25,916 bases of DNA, from IMG/VR virus record IMGVR_UViG_3300008448_000551, positions 1-25,916 of that record, one strand, 5' to 3'. The notes under the pieces are model-generated. The model worked only from the letters and a program-made list of their open reading frames with translations, did not search any database and was not told the origin of the DNA. This stretch comes from a virus. Both the position numbers and the translations under genes were made by a program. Positions within the stretch are counted from its first letter, which is position 1, and every line of letters begins with the position of its first letter. This document shows positions 6,386 to 13,048 of this stretch, piece by piece.

Positions 6386-6389
6386 TCCT

Positions 6390-6671
6390 TCACACCATGA
6401 TTTTATCGTTGATATTGTCAGCAATCGTCTGACCCCAGTCAAAATTGACGTCCCAAGCTTCTCGCCACTCGTCTGTATCTTCATCTGCATCGATAAAACC
6501 TTCGATTGCGTAGGCAAACCACTCAGCAAACTGAGATGTATCGATGAAACCTTCGATAACGACGCCAGGCTTATCAAGGATTTCGCGGACCATACTGATA
6601 TTTGTCGTTCCTTCGAAGCACTCTTCGAGCTGATCGTCGGTAATTAATTTGTTAATACTATGTTTAGCCAA
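6390..6671 (-). CDS. Hypothetical acidic phage protein, TTG start
   Basis: A 93-residue acidic protein (many Asp/Glu, WREAWDVNFDWGQ near the end). The best start is TTG 6671: it has a GGAG ribosome site 6 nt upstream and an 8-nt TTGGCTAA overlap with the upstream stop, the junction type used elsewhere as ATGNNTAA. The first internal ATG would remove about 26 residues. No recognised function. Confidence 0.6.
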   Translation of the reverse strand: MAKHSINKLITDDQLEECFEGTTNISMVREILDKPGVVIEGFIDTSQFAEWFAYAIEGFIDADEDTDEWREAWDVNFDWGQTIADNINDKIMV

Positions 6672-6894
6672 TTTTAACTCCAAAGTGTTTGAGTACAACC
6701 TCACCATATGTGCCGCCACCCTGCTTATACACGCCGTTAACCGGCTTAGCACACTCCCTTACGATAAGTTCTGCCAGCTTGACAAGCTCTTTATCGTAGT
6801 TACTGCTCCAGTCGATCGGTCTTTTAGGGTCCTCCTCGGCGGTGAACCTCACAAAGCCCGCTTCATCTATCAGCTTGTCTAGTTTTTTGTTCAT
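6664..6894 (-). CDS. Small phage protein of the ELIVRECA...HFGV family
   Basis: A 76-residue protein with the layout MNKKLDKL, a variable part, LAELIVRECAKPV, then VLKHFGVKIG. The next gene upstream (6891-7106) and 11584-11847 show the same order. Such proteins are scattered through many tailed-phage genomes and have no known role. It overlaps 6891-7106 by 4 nt. Confidence 0.7.
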   Translation of the reverse strand: MNKKLDKLIDEAGFVRFTAEEDPKRPIDWSSNYDKELVKLAELIVRECAKPVNGVYKQGGGTYGEVVLKHFGVKIG

Positions 6895-7106
6895 TGTTCG
6901 ACTCCAAAATGCTCATTTATTGCTGTGACAATTGCAGTGTACTGTTTTTTCCACTTACTTTTTGTATTATCCGTCGTATCTTCAATAACGGCAACGCAGT
7001 CTTCAATAATTAATTCGGCGAAAATTTGGTAGACGGTGGGATTTTTGGTGTTGGTGCCAGCTTGTTGCTTGGCAAGAGTGTAAAGTTCGTCAATTCGCTC
7101 GTTCAT
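6891..7106 (-). CDS. Small phage protein of the ELIIEDCV...HFGV family
   Basis: A 71-residue protein: MNERIDELYTLAKQQAG, FAELIIEDCVAVIED, then INEHFGVEQ. It is a tandem paralog of 6664-6894 and a relative of 11584-11847. Start and stop overlap its neighbours by 4 nt each. Function unknown. Confidence 0.72.
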   Translation of the reverse strand: MNERIDELYTLAKQQAGTNTKNPTVYQIFAELIIEDCVAVIEDTTDNTKSKWKKQYTAIVTAINEHFGVEQ

Positions 7107-7267
7107 CGAGCGGGCTCCGGCTGTTTTTCGCAGTATCCAATGACGTTAGAAATCTCCTGTACGCGTTGCATCTCCATACACTGTTGTAAGGACAGGTTTC
7201 TAACCTCCATAATCTTGGTATGAGAGGCGCCACCGTTCAAAATCACAATCAAAAGCAAAGTATACAC
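7103..7267 (-). CDS. Small membrane or exported phage protein, GTG start
   Basis: A 54-residue protein from GTG 7267, chosen because AAGGA lies 6 nt upstream and the start follows the previous stop by 13 nt. A longer frame begins with TTG 7306 without a ribosome site. The N-terminus YTLLLIVILNG is a short hydrophobic segment (signal anchor), followed by a polar region with two Cys (LSLQQCMEM and IGYCEKQ). Role unknown. Confidence 0.65.
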   Translation of the reverse strand: MYTLLLIVILNGGASHTKIMEVRNLSLQQCMEMQRVQEISNVIGYCEKQPEPAR

Positions 7268-7280
7268 ACCAAATCCTTCG

Positions 7281-7532
7281 TTATAAGTGGGTTGGTTGGG
7301 AATCAATCAGGAATTGACGTATGTATCCAACAGCTTCAACGCCCTCTTGGTCGGTACAGCCATATTTTTCAACGAGAATTGCGACGACCTCAGAGTCAGG
7401 ATGCATCATCAACTCTGTAAGATCGCTATAAGTCCAGTCAAGGCACCCATCGATGCTGTACCACAACGCTAAACTATCGTCTCCACATGGGAAACAGTAC
7501 CAGCAAGATCCAGCCCACCTACTGTAACTCAT
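7281..7532 (-). CDS. Hypothetical Trp/Cys-rich small phage protein
   Basis: An 83-residue protein. The N-terminal third is rich in Trp and Cys (RWAGSCWYCFPCGDD), the middle has ALWYSIDGCLDWTY, and the C-terminal half is helical. WYCFPCG might bind metal, but there is no second clean CxxC. No family recognised. ATG 7532 is preceded by a modest GAG-containing site. Confidence 0.6.
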   Translation of the reverse strand: MSYSRWAGSCWYCFPCGDDSLALWYSIDGCLDWTYSDLTELMMHPDSEVVAILVEKYGCTDQEGVEAVGYIRQFLIDSQPTHL

Positions 7533-7562
7533 TTTGCCACTCGCTAAAAATTTTTTTATTCA

Positions 7563-7820
7563 TTAGTAATAGCAAATATTGGATTCTTTAAATATAACAG
7601 TCGTGTTCAACATCCCCTGAGCACGCTCAATTGCACGCTGCTGAGCTTGTTCCTGGTTACAATAGTGCGTGACATAACCGTTGCCAGGTTTATCGAATTT
7701 ATAACAACTATCGAAGCGCCAGAACAACCAGTTCCTGTAGTACACTTCATATTGTTGCAGATGTCCATTGTACTCTACTTTAACAGACTTGTATACACTT
7801 TTAGGAAATGTGAGTTTCAT
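7563..7820 (-). CDS. Hypothetical small phage protein
   Basis: An 85-residue basic, aromatic-rich protein (EVYYRNWLFWRFDSCYKF in the middle), with a predicted beta-rich first half and a helix of QAQQRAIERAQG type. No family recognised. Its ATG overlaps the membrane-protein gene upstream by 4 nt. Confidence 0.6.
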   Translation of the reverse strand: MKLTFPKSVYKSVKVEYNGHLQQYEVYYRNWLFWRFDSCYKFDKPGNGYVTHYCNQEQAQQRAIERAQGMLNTTVIFKESNICYY

Positions 7821-7999
7821 TTAGATCTTTCAGTACATAGTTTATGGACTTCTTCATATACCATTGTTTTGTTCTGATCCACGCACCTAGAGTAGATATC
7901 GCTTCGTGTAATCTTCATACCAACAGTTACACCTATCACCAAACCAATAGCCACCGCACCCAAGAACAGCAAGAAAAACAATTCACCATTCTCATGCAT
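7817..7999 (-). CDS. Small single-pass membrane protein
   Basis: A 60-residue protein with one strong transmembrane segment near the N-terminus (FFLLFLGAVAIGLVIGVTVG, about 8-27) and a polar C-terminal part with two Cys. GGGAG lies upstream of ATG 7999, one base after the previous stop. Probably an inner-membrane accessory protein; role unknown. Confidence 0.7.
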   Translation of the reverse strand: MHENGELFFLLFLGAVAIGLVIGVTVGMKITRSDIYSRCVDQNKTMVYEEVHKLCTERSK

Positions 8000-8000
8000 A

Positions 8001-8477
8001 TCAGCTCCCTGTCCCTAACAGACAAATATCACCAGCCTGGGTGAACCCCTCAATGAAGGGGTGGTCCAAGTCGTCTGCCTCATACAGGACCTGCTCTGCA
8101 TAATGCCACAGCTCCATGTATGTCTTATTACCGGGGTGCATCTTAATTGTTGCCTCACCCCACCCATTGTACTTCAGCTCGGTTGCAGTAATATCGGACA
8201 GTGCGTCAAAGTCATCGACGTCAAAGATAGACCAGGTCGTCTTCATCCCATGCTCCGACTTTGTATCAGAGTAGTAATTGTGACGCTTTTCCCACAGCTT
8301 ATCTTTTTGTGTGTTAACATCAACAAGCGCTGCGCGGATCTTGGTCTGCACCTTACGAATTTGTTGAAGCAGTTTAGGAGCAAGGATATCCTCCATGTCG
8401 TCGACGATACGCGACAGATCAATCTTGGCATTATGCAAAGACTCTACATCACCTGCGGCAATTCTAAATTTATCCAT
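8001..8477 (-). CDS. Hypothetical phage protein with coiled-coil-like region
   Basis: A 158-residue protein. Residues about 15-70 are a long charged helix (IVDDMEDILAPKLLQQIRK...VNTQKDKLWEKR), the rest mixed, ending in a Gly-rich tail. No catalytic motif is seen. It lies in the 9143-5900 operon, one base from the gene downstream. Confidence 0.65.
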   Translation of the reverse strand: MDKFRIAAGDVESLHNAKIDLSRIVDDMEDILAPKLLQQIRKVQTKIRAALVDVNTQKDKLWEKRHNYYSDTKSEHGMKTTWSIFDVDDFDALSDITATELKYNGWGEATIKMHPGNKTYMELWHYAEQVLYEADDLDHPFIEGFTQAGDICLLGTGS

Positions 8478-8478
8478 A

Positions 8479-8712
8479 TCAATAAACCCTTGTGAACTCT
8501 CTTACAACATCGATAATATCTTGAGCACATCCATGAGACTGATCTGGATCCCCACTATAGCAGGTCGTGCCATATGAGTCTATGCTAAGGATCAACCCCG
8601 TAACAAAAAGCCTTACGAATGTTTCAAGTTCTTTGGTCCTGGGAAGTCCGGACATCCTGCAGTAGTTGTCTATAGGATCCCAGGAAGCATCTTGCTTTGA
8701 ATGTTTTTCCAT
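8479..8712 (-). CDS. Hypothetical small phage protein
   Basis: A 77-residue protein from ATG 8712, which has an AAAGG site 6-7 nt upstream and follows the previous stop; a longer start (8739) lacks a good site. The central helix ETFVRLFVTGLILSI is amphipathic or hydrophobic, and two Cys lie in a CYSGDPDQSHGC loop. Function unknown. Confidence 0.6.
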   Translation of the reverse strand: MEKHSKQDASWDPIDNYCRMSGLPRTKELETFVRLFVTGLILSIDSYGTTCYSGDPDQSHGCAQDIIDVVREFTRVY

Positions 8713-8722
8713 AATTTGCCTT

Positions 8723-8950
8723 TTACGCCACCCTGTCATATATTCTCAACACGTCGCTACAATGAACGAGAGCGTATTCGCGCTCCTCTAAGAATCCGTC
8801 GATATGACGGGGGACGGGTTTATCTAACCGCACATAGTATTGTAGCTCCCCGCCATACTTGACGCGGCTTGATTCTACGATACCGGTTATATTACGGCCC
8901 CACTTGATAGCAGAGATTCTGCCGCCATCTTCAATACGGTTATGCGCCAT
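8723..8950 (-). CDS. Hypothetical small beta-rich phage protein
   Basis: A 75-residue protein from ATG 8950 with GGAGG about 8 nt upstream. A longer frame from 9055 has no site and would run over the upstream gene. Alternating hydrophobic residues (ITGIVESSRVKYGGELQYYV) suggest a small beta barrel. It overlaps the upstream gene by 11 nt. Role unknown. Confidence 0.62.
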   Translation of the reverse strand: MAHNRIEDGGRISAIKWGRNITGIVESSRVKYGGELQYYVRLDKPVPRHIDGFLEEREYALVHCSDVLRIYDRVA

Positions 8951-9143
8951 GATAGTATGCCTCCGCTGCGATTTCACGAATACGCTCAAGCGTATCAATG
9001 TCGCCGGCGATCTGGTTGATAACAGGACGGCATGCTTCGCGGGGGTATCCCTCATCGATCATCATCTGCTCGATGCTTTCGTAGCTAGCGCCCTGCTCAA
9101 CCATCTCAACAATCCCAATGTAAAATTCAGACATCTTAGACAT
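8940..9143 (-). CDS. Small helical phage protein, first gene of operon
   Basis: A 67-residue acidic helical protein beginning MSKMSEFYIGIVEMVEQG. Start at ATG 9143 with AGGAGA 7-8 nt upstream; the longer frame would begin inside the -10 box of the promoter. It leads the operon that runs to 5900. No family recognised. Confidence 0.65.
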   Translation of the reverse strand: MSKMSEFYIGIVEMVEQGASYESIEQMMIDEGYPREACRPVINQIAGDIDTLERIREIAAEAYYHGA

Positions 9144-9169
9144 AGTGTGTTCTCCTAAACAATATCCCA

Positions 9170-9197
9170 ATTATACACATTCTGACGAAAAGGTCAA
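9170..9197 (-). promoter_or_regulatory. Sigma70 promoter for the 9143-5900 operon
   Basis: Leftward TTGACC (9197-9192), 16-bp spacer, TATAAT (9175-9170). One base upstream of -35 begins a perfect 7-bp dyad (9199-9219). The AAGGTTATTA block starts 17 nt from -35. Confidence 0.9.
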
Positions 9198-9198
9198 C

Positions 9199-9219
9199 AA
9201 CCTTCTAAACATGAAGGTT
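9199..9219. repeat. Inverted repeat upstream of a promoter (operator-like)
   Basis: AACCTTC (9199-9205), 7-nt loop, GAAGGTT (9213-9219): perfect 7-bp arms. There is no T tract on either side, so it is not a typical terminator. A similar dyad of the same length (11565-11585) sits at the same distance from another promoter's -35, which favours a protein-binding site. Confidence 0.7.
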
Positions 9220-9220
9220 A

Positions 9221-9313
9221 TTACTCGTCTTTATTGTTATGCATGTCCCACAACACCACAGCAATAGTGACGAATGTTACAACAAAGAAAATAATGTCGC
9301 TATACTCTGCCAT
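9221..9313 (-). CDS. Tiny single-pass membrane protein (30 aa)
   Basis: ATG 9313 to TAA 9221. GGAG lies 7 nt upstream of the start and overlaps the previous gene's last codons. The peptide is MAEYSD, a transmembrane segment (IIFFVVTFVTIAVVLW), then DMHNNKDE. Size, topology and site suggest a real small membrane protein, perhaps acting with the membrane protein at 9317-9484. Last gene of the 11506-9221 operon. Confidence 0.6.
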   Translation of the reverse strand: MAEYSDIIFFVVTFVTIAVVLWDMHNNKDE

Positions 9314-9316
9314 CTC

Positions 9317-9484
9317 TTAACTCCACAGCTTAGATAACGCTTTGATAATATGGTATATGATCACAACGATGACCATCGACCAAAAAAGGAGGACCAATGA
9401 CATAAACAAATACTTGAGTGTCACAATCAGCCCGCTGAACAATCTATCTAACAATATTAACACCTTGTCGATCAGACCGCTCAT
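9317..9484 (-). CDS. Small membrane protein with two hydrophobic segments
   Basis: A 55-residue protein from ATG 9484, which overlaps the previous stop by 4 nt (ATGA). The longer frame from 9592 runs wholly over the upstream gene and is rejected. The N-terminal half is amphipathic (LIDKVLILLDRLFSGLIV); the second part (FMSLVLLFWSMVIVVIIYHI) is a transmembrane helix. Role unknown. Confidence 0.65.
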   Translation of the reverse strand: MSGLIDKVLILLDRLFSGLIVTLKYLFMSLVLLFWSMVIVVIIYHIIKALSKLWS

Positions 9485-9684
9485 CCATTCTTCTCTCTCA
9501 GCTTTGCTTCTAGTGCCGCGGCAAAGTCCATGTTGTTGGACCACCCCGCACGGTATAGCTCGCCTACCTCTGCAGCCGACAGCGGAACCCAATCACGCTT
9601 CTCTACTACTTCAACCGTTTCGTCAGCTATTCGGCTGTCGTAGCATGCGCACCCTCTATCAAAACAACCTTTGTCTATAATCAT
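9481..9684 (-). CDS. Small phage protein, FAxAxEAKLxEKN tail family
   Basis: A 67-residue protein. The N-terminus has two Cys (GCFDRGCAC), the middle reads DWVPLSAAEVGELYRAGW, and it ends FAAALEAKLREKNG. The combination of an L-S/T-x-x-E-I/V helix with a terminal FARAIEAKLKEKN-like helix is very common among small phage proteins. Function unknown. Confidence 0.7.
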   Translation of the reverse strand: MIIDKGCFDRGCACYDSRIADETVEVVEKRDWVPLSAAEVGELYRAGWSNNMDFAAALEAKLREKNG

Positions 9685-9736
9685 CTGCTATTCTCTTTTA
9701 TTGTTAATTTACTTTTTCTACACGTGATGGTTATTA

Positions 9737-10501
9737 TTACACCTGGTACCTTGAGTCGGCCGCGGCAGTAGCAACCCTTGCATCAAATGCAGGAGTACGC
9801 AGACCTGTAATTGTGATATTCGGTCTTGGATCCCTGCTAATGTTTGCTGTACTATGCGGAACGTTCAACGCATCGAAAATATGAACGTCACCAGCATGCC
9901 ATTGATGAAGAACACAATTTCCGTAGGTCATAAGCTGTCCAGGTTCCCAGTCTGCTAGTGTAATGACCATCCTTACAATCCTTGTAGGATCAGTTGGATT
10001 ACGGTGCCATAACTTATCAATATGGGTTCCAAAGAATTGTCCGGGCCACTGTACGTGCGCACGATAGGATGGCTTCTCCAAACACCAATAATCGACCATA
10101 GCTTTAATTTTAGGAAACTGGTCTAGATAATTTTCTAAAACAAGATTAGTTTGTTCAATTTTATCTAATCCGTGTGCTACTCGATCGTAATGTTCTTGCT
10201 CTGCCATGGGATTTTTTCCTGCAGGGAAGCCCGGCCGTAGACTTTGTTTAGTCTGCTCATCCCAACCTAGATCTTTTGACTTCTCAATGATTTTTATAAC
10301 GTCATCAGACCAATCACCAACGAAGCGCCCTAACTTGTGATACCATTCACCCTCATGTTCTTCTTTGAACTTATCAAAATGATAGTTGCTAAATGTCTTT
10401 GAGTAATCGTAATTGCTTTTATAATTTTTGCCATCTTGGTGATTGAAATCTGCCGGTAAACTTTTAAATTTTACTCTGTCTACGTATTGATTAATATCCA
10501 T
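9737..10501 (-). CDS. 2OG-Fe(II) dioxygenase (second type)
   Basis: A 254-residue protein. The C-terminal half carries the 2-oxoglutarate/iron core: FGTHIDKLW with H160/D162, distal H216 in NVPHSTANISRD, and a 2OG-binding Arg (R226) in DPRPNITITG. The N-terminal 140 residues are rich in aromatic and charged residues and have no recognised fold. It resembles phage-encoded 2OG oxygenases of aquatic myophages. The substrate is not predictable; protein or nucleic-acid hydroxylation are both known for the superfamily. GGAG lies 6 nt before ATG 10501. It sits in an operon of small accessory proteins. Confidence 0.8.
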   Translation of the reverse strand: MDINQYVDRVKFKSLPADFNHQDGKNYKSNYDYSKTFSNYHFDKFKEEHEGEWYHKLGRFVGDWSDDVIKIIEKSKDLGWDEQTKQSLRPGFPAGKNPMAEQEHYDRVAHGLDKIEQTNLVLENYLDQFPKIKAMVDYWCLEKPSYRAHVQWPGQFFGTHIDKLWHRNPTDPTRIVRMVITLADWEPGQLMTYGNCVLHQWHAGDVHIFDALNVPHSTANISRDPRPNITITGLRTPAFDARVATAAADSRYQV

Positions 10502-10521
10502 CTACTTCTCCATTTTTACAT

Positions 10522-10773
10522 TCATGGGCAGAGCTCCAGTCCCTTACCGGCATTCTTCATACTAAGCACAATCTCTACAGTTATTGCCACCGATCTAAGC
10601 AAGTCGCTGTATTGGTCATTACCGGCAATCTGCTTAAGCTCTGATTCTGTCAGCCCCTCCCATGGGAGCTGCGGGGGGGTCTCAACCTGCTGCTCTAATT
10701 GATTGCAGTAGTACTCCAAAGCCCGGGCGTATGCAACGTGGCTTGTGTAGTCGGATTCATTAGGTCGCATCAT
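10522..10773 (-). CDS. Hypothetical small phage protein
   Basis: An 83-residue protein with a helical N-terminus (YARALEYYCNQLEQQ), a PPQLPWEGLTESELKQIAG segment recalling the L-T-x-x-E-L phage family, and a hydrophobic helix (LLRSVAITVEIVLSM). ATG 10773 overlaps the upstream stop by 4 nt; ATG 10770 is equally possible. Role unknown. Confidence 0.62.
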   Translation of the reverse strand: MMRPNESDYTSHVAYARALEYYCNQLEQQVETPPQLPWEGLTESELKQIAGNDQYSDLLRSVAITVEIVLSMKNAGKGLELCP

Positions 10774-11048
10774 AGATCCCCCAAAAGTACACGTTCAATC
10801 TTCTGCATCTGCTCGGGGGTGATCTTCAGCCAGTTCGTCTGGCTGGCAGGCCGGTCGCCGGCGCTAGCGCACTTGATCTGCACATCGAACCCGTACGGGT
10901 AATGCTTGGCCTCATATAGAGGGAGCGGAGCGACCTGAAAAAGCTGTTGCTCCATGTAGTTGATTTCTGCGCGCCTATCAATTGCCGCCTGCAGCTTTGG
11001 TCGGTTGGCCTCGGCCTGTTCACACATATGTGCGAATTCACTAGACAT
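10770..11048 (-). CDS. Hypothetical small phage protein
   Basis: A 92-residue protein: helical N-terminus (MCEQAEANRPKLQAAIDRRAE begins it), an aromatic middle (YEAKHYPYGFDVQIKC) and a helical C-terminus. Codon use here is more GC-rich than in neighbouring genes. No family recognised. It lies in the 11506-9221 operon. Confidence 0.62.
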   Translation of the reverse strand: MSSEFAHMCEQAEANRPKLQAAIDRRAEINYMEQQLFQVAPLPLYEAKHYPYGFDVQIKCASAGDRPASQTNWLKITPEQMQKIERVLLGDL

Positions 11049-11060
11049 TACACATCTCCC

Positions 11061-11261
11061 TTAGTTATAAACACCGAGCTGAGCAAACACACGCTCTCTT
11101 ACGACCGTGTCCATCGCCTCAGCATACATCTCATCCTTAGCCAAAGCTTCGAGCATACCTAAGACCGCGCGATCTGACAACTGAGCTTTATTAGCCAAGT
11201 TGACCAGGTCCTGGATTACATAGTTGCCCAAATCTGAATACATTCCGAAGTTGAAGTTCAT
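11061..11261 (-). CDS. Hypothetical small helical phage protein
   Basis: A 66-residue helical acidic protein (VIQDLVNLANKAQLSD, then LEALAKDEMYAEAMD) ending VFAQLGVYN. Start overlaps the upstream stop by 4 nt. No family recognised. Confidence 0.62.
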   Translation of the reverse strand: MNFNFGMYSDLGNYVIQDLVNLANKAQLSDRAVLGMLEALAKDEMYAEAMDTVVRERVFAQLGVYN

Positions 11262-11506
11262 ACAGCCTCCTTAGCGTCCATCATCTCGCACAGGATAAAC
11301 TTGGCAATATTCAACTGCTTGCGGACAGCTTCTGGACGACCGCCCATGGCAACCATTTCCTGCACATCAGAAAGAATGCCCATCACAACCATCTCCTGGC
11401 CGGACAGCTTAGCAGTGATGCTGTTGATATACTGCATGCGGATACTGTCTACGGTCATGCCGTACATTTTGGTCTCTGCACGTACGGTCTCTGCGTAATC
11501 GGTCAT
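11258..11506 (-). CDS. Conserved small phage protein, first gene of operon
   Basis: An 82-residue helical, Met-rich protein beginning MTDYAETVRAETKMYGMTVD. Start at ATG 11506 with AAAGGA 6-7 nt upstream, downstream of the promoter at 11535-11563; the longer frame would start upstream of that promoter. Similar small proteins occur in other phages; role unknown. It leads the operon to 9221, which contains the second dioxygenase. Confidence 0.7.
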   Translation of the reverse strand: MTDYAETVRAETKMYGMTVDSIRMQYINSITAKLSGQEMVVMGILSDVQEMVAMGGRPEAVRKQLNIAKFILCEMMDAKEAV

Positions 11507-11534
11507 TTTATATCCTTTGTTTGTTGATAGGTCT

Positions 11535-11563
11535 ATTATAAACGATTTCCACAAACAGGTCAA
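11535..11563 (-). promoter_or_regulatory. Sigma70 promoter for the 11506-9221 operon
   Basis: Leftward TTGACC (11563-11558), 17-bp spacer, TATAAT (11540-11535). An imperfect dyad (11565-11585, arms AACCTTCT and AGAAGCTT) begins 2 nt upstream of -35, at the same place as in the 9170 promoter. Confidence 0.92.
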
Positions 11564-11583
11564 CAACCTTCTGAAAAAGAAGC

Positions 11584-11847
11584 TTACTCTTCTAGTCCAA
11601 ACAGTCTTTTTAAGTCGCCACCCAACAAATGGCCGTGCTCCCATGTACTGCGCGCATATTGATCACAGTCCCTGATGATAAGCTCTGCGAACTTAGATAC
11701 TGTGGCTTCCCACTTGGCCCTATCAGTACCCAGCCCGTATACATCAAGGTGCGATTCTCTAGCAAGCGTTCGAATACGATCGTTCATAATACTCATCCTG
11801 TTCTGAGTGATGCGGTCAATCTCCCGCTGTATATCTGAGGCTCTCAT
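11584..11847 (-). CDS. Small phage protein of the FAELIIRDC family
   Basis: An 87-residue protein whose later part reads MNDRIRTLARESHLD, FAELIIRDCDQY, then LKRLFGLEE, the same order as 6664-6894 and 6891-7106. It has about 20 extra N-terminal residues. ATG 11847 is chosen for its 4-nt overlap with the upstream stop; ATG 11787 would give the family's usual length. Last gene of the 12963-11584 operon. Confidence 0.7.
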   Translation of the reverse strand: MRASDIQREIDRITQNRMSIMNDRIRTLARESHLDVYGLGTDRAKWEATVSKFAELIIRDCDQYARSTWEHGHLLGGDLKRLFGLEE

Positions 11848-12113
11848 ACCTGCCCCCTTGCTCGGATGGCTTCAAGATAAGCGGCTGTGCCTTGACCCCA
11901 ACCTTCTTGATACGCCTCACCCCATGAACTGTTGCCAACAGGGGCTTGCACATCTTCGTGGCCATGCAGGGCTTCACACGCCTCACGCTCAGCCTTGGCC
12001 CCAGCGCACCACCCCTCCCATGCCCAATAAGCGGGCGTGTTCAGAGTGTAGGGGTTGTTTGCTTTTACAGGCGATTCATCCCACCATTGATTAAAGTCGT
12101 CGGTCATGCTCAT
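11844..12113 (-). CDS. Conserved phage protein (AYWAWEGWCAGAKAERE type)
   Basis: An 89-residue protein: MTDDFNQWWDESP near the start, NTPAYWAWEGWCAGAKAERE in the middle, and GWGQGTAAYLEAIRARG at the end. The AYWAWEGW-AGAKAERE stretch is common in phage hypotheticals from proteobacterial hosts. Trp-rich and acidic; no known function. It overlaps both neighbours by 4 nt. Confidence 0.72.
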   Translation of the reverse strand: MSMTDDFNQWWDESPVKANNPYTLNTPAYWAWEGWCAGAKAEREACEALHGHEDVQAPVGNSSWGEAYQEGWGQGTAAYLEAIRARGQV

Positions 12114-12331
12114 CCAATCAGCACGACTTCTTTGCGGGGCTCATCCTCATCATAGTCGTCTGCTAGGACGTGCTGACGGTGGTACTCTGCATACTTCACT
12201 GTGTTCTCAGACACCTGCGAAACCTCCGACGCTAATACAGTGCGCCAGTGATCATGGGACGGGTGCTCAAACATCACCTCCATCTCAGGGTCGAGGTTCT
12301 CTAAGCACTCAATTAATTCAGATACTTTCAT
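12110..12331 (-). CDS. Conserved small phage protein (MKVxELIECLxxLDP type)
   Basis: A 73-residue acidic protein starting MKVSELIECLENLDPEMEVM, a start shared by many small phage and bacterial proteins in which a leading helix precedes beta strands. The C-terminus has DDYDEDEPRKEVVLIG. Function unknown. It overlaps the upstream gene by 14 nt. Confidence 0.7.
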   Translation of the reverse strand: MKVSELIECLENLDPEMEVMFEHPSHDHWRTVLASEVSQVSENTVKYAEYHRQHVLADDYDEDEPRKEVVLIG

Positions 12332-12503
12332 TTTTAGCGTCCTGGGTTAGCTTGTGTGCAAGGTTAAAAGCGAGCATTGTATATTGATACGCAATAGCCT
12401 GCTCCCTCTGGGAGAGGTTCTTAATCATACAATCAAGCTCGTATGTAGACTCCGGTGTATGGAACAACCGGCAGTGGGGAATAGGGTCTGTCATTGCACT
12501 CAT
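12318..12503 (-). CDS. Hypothetical small phage protein
   Basis: A 61-residue protein: a Pro/His-containing start (TDPIPHCRLFHTPES), then a long helix (ELDCMIKNLSQREQAIAYQY) and a polar tail. ATG 12503 overlaps the upstream stop by 4 nt; ATG 12494 is an alternative. No family recognised. Confidence 0.6.
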   Translation of the reverse strand: MSAMTDPIPHCRLFHTPESTYELDCMIKNLSQREQAIAYQYTMLAFNLAHKLTQDAKNESI

Positions 12504-12748
12504 GCTGTCTCCAATGGAAAGAAGTATACATTCTGACGGATCGTACGGTTCAAGCGAACGATCTTCTGCACGTTCTCTTGCACGGCTTCGCTGAGCAAAC
12601 GGAACGTAGCTGGATCCTTCTCGGTATCCATCTTGTCCTGCATAGCCATAGTCGCAGCCAATAGCTGTTCCTTGCGGGTCATCTTACGGACCATGTCTTC
12701 GTCTACAAGAGCCCTGCGGCAGCCAATAATCATTTCAACTCTTCTCAT
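12500..12748 (-). CDS. Hypothetical small helical phage protein
   Basis: An 82-residue basic helical protein (VRKMTRKEQLLAATMAMQDK, later VQKIVRLNRTIRQ). ATG 12748 overlaps the upstream stop by 4 nt; ATG 12733 is a possible shorter start. No motif recognised. Confidence 0.62.
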   Translation of the reverse strand: MRRVEMIIGCRRALVDEDMVRKMTRKEQLLAATMAMQDKMDTEKDPATFRLLSEAVQENVQKIVRLNRTIRQNVYFFPLETA

Positions 12749-12963
12749 GCGAACTCTCCCATATCTTTAAAGTTGTTACATGCTTCGTTATCACGGAACC
12801 CTGCAGTATACTCAACAATCTCCGCAGCGGTCATCTGAGCGAGTTCAATGCGGGGGGTGTTATATGAGTCCCCTACAAAGTAGTGGGGGTTATAATCCCG
12901 GCGATAGTAACTATCAGCAGTGCCGCGGTCATATGGACCGCCGTGACGTTGATCGAAATACAT
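12745..12963 (-). CDS. Conserved phage protein (RHGGPYDRG type)
   Basis: A 72-residue protein starting MYFDQRHGGPYDRGTADSYY, followed by NPHYFVGD and MTAAEIVEYTAGF. I recognise RHGGPYDRG-x-ADSYY as a widespread small phage protein with no assigned function. ATG 12963 is chosen for its AAAGGA site 6 nt upstream; an in-frame ATG at 12987 sits at the expected transcript start and has no site. First gene of the operon to 11584. Confidence 0.78.
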   Translation of the reverse strand: MYFDQRHGGPYDRGTADSYYRRDYNPHYFVGDSYNTPRIELAQMTAAEIVEYTAGFRDNEACNNFKDMGEFA

Positions 12964-12993
12964 GTTAAATCCTTTGTTGTTTGCCATGAGTCT

Positions 12994-13022
12994 ATTATAA
13001 CGCGTTTCTGGAAATAAGTCAA
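12994..13022 (-). promoter_or_regulatory. Sigma70 promoter for the 12963-11584 operon
   Basis: Leftward TTGACT (13022-13017), 17-bp spacer, TATAAT (12999-12994). An ATGGATATTA block begins 17 nt upstream of -35, aligned with those at 9170, 11535 and 13548. Confidence 0.9.
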
Positions 13023-13048
13023 CAAGCTTCAAAAACGTATGGATATTA

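Noticed and set aside
3904-8495. Rightward frames of 60-144 codons (for example 3910-4182, 5097-5420, 8061-8495)
   Set aside because: All lie antisense within well-supported leftward genes, with no promoter, ribosome site or protein-like motifs.
9199-9219. Inverted repeat as a terminator of the operon ending at 9221
   Set aside because: No T tract follows on either strand, and its position relative to the -35 is matched at another promoter, so an operator is more likely.
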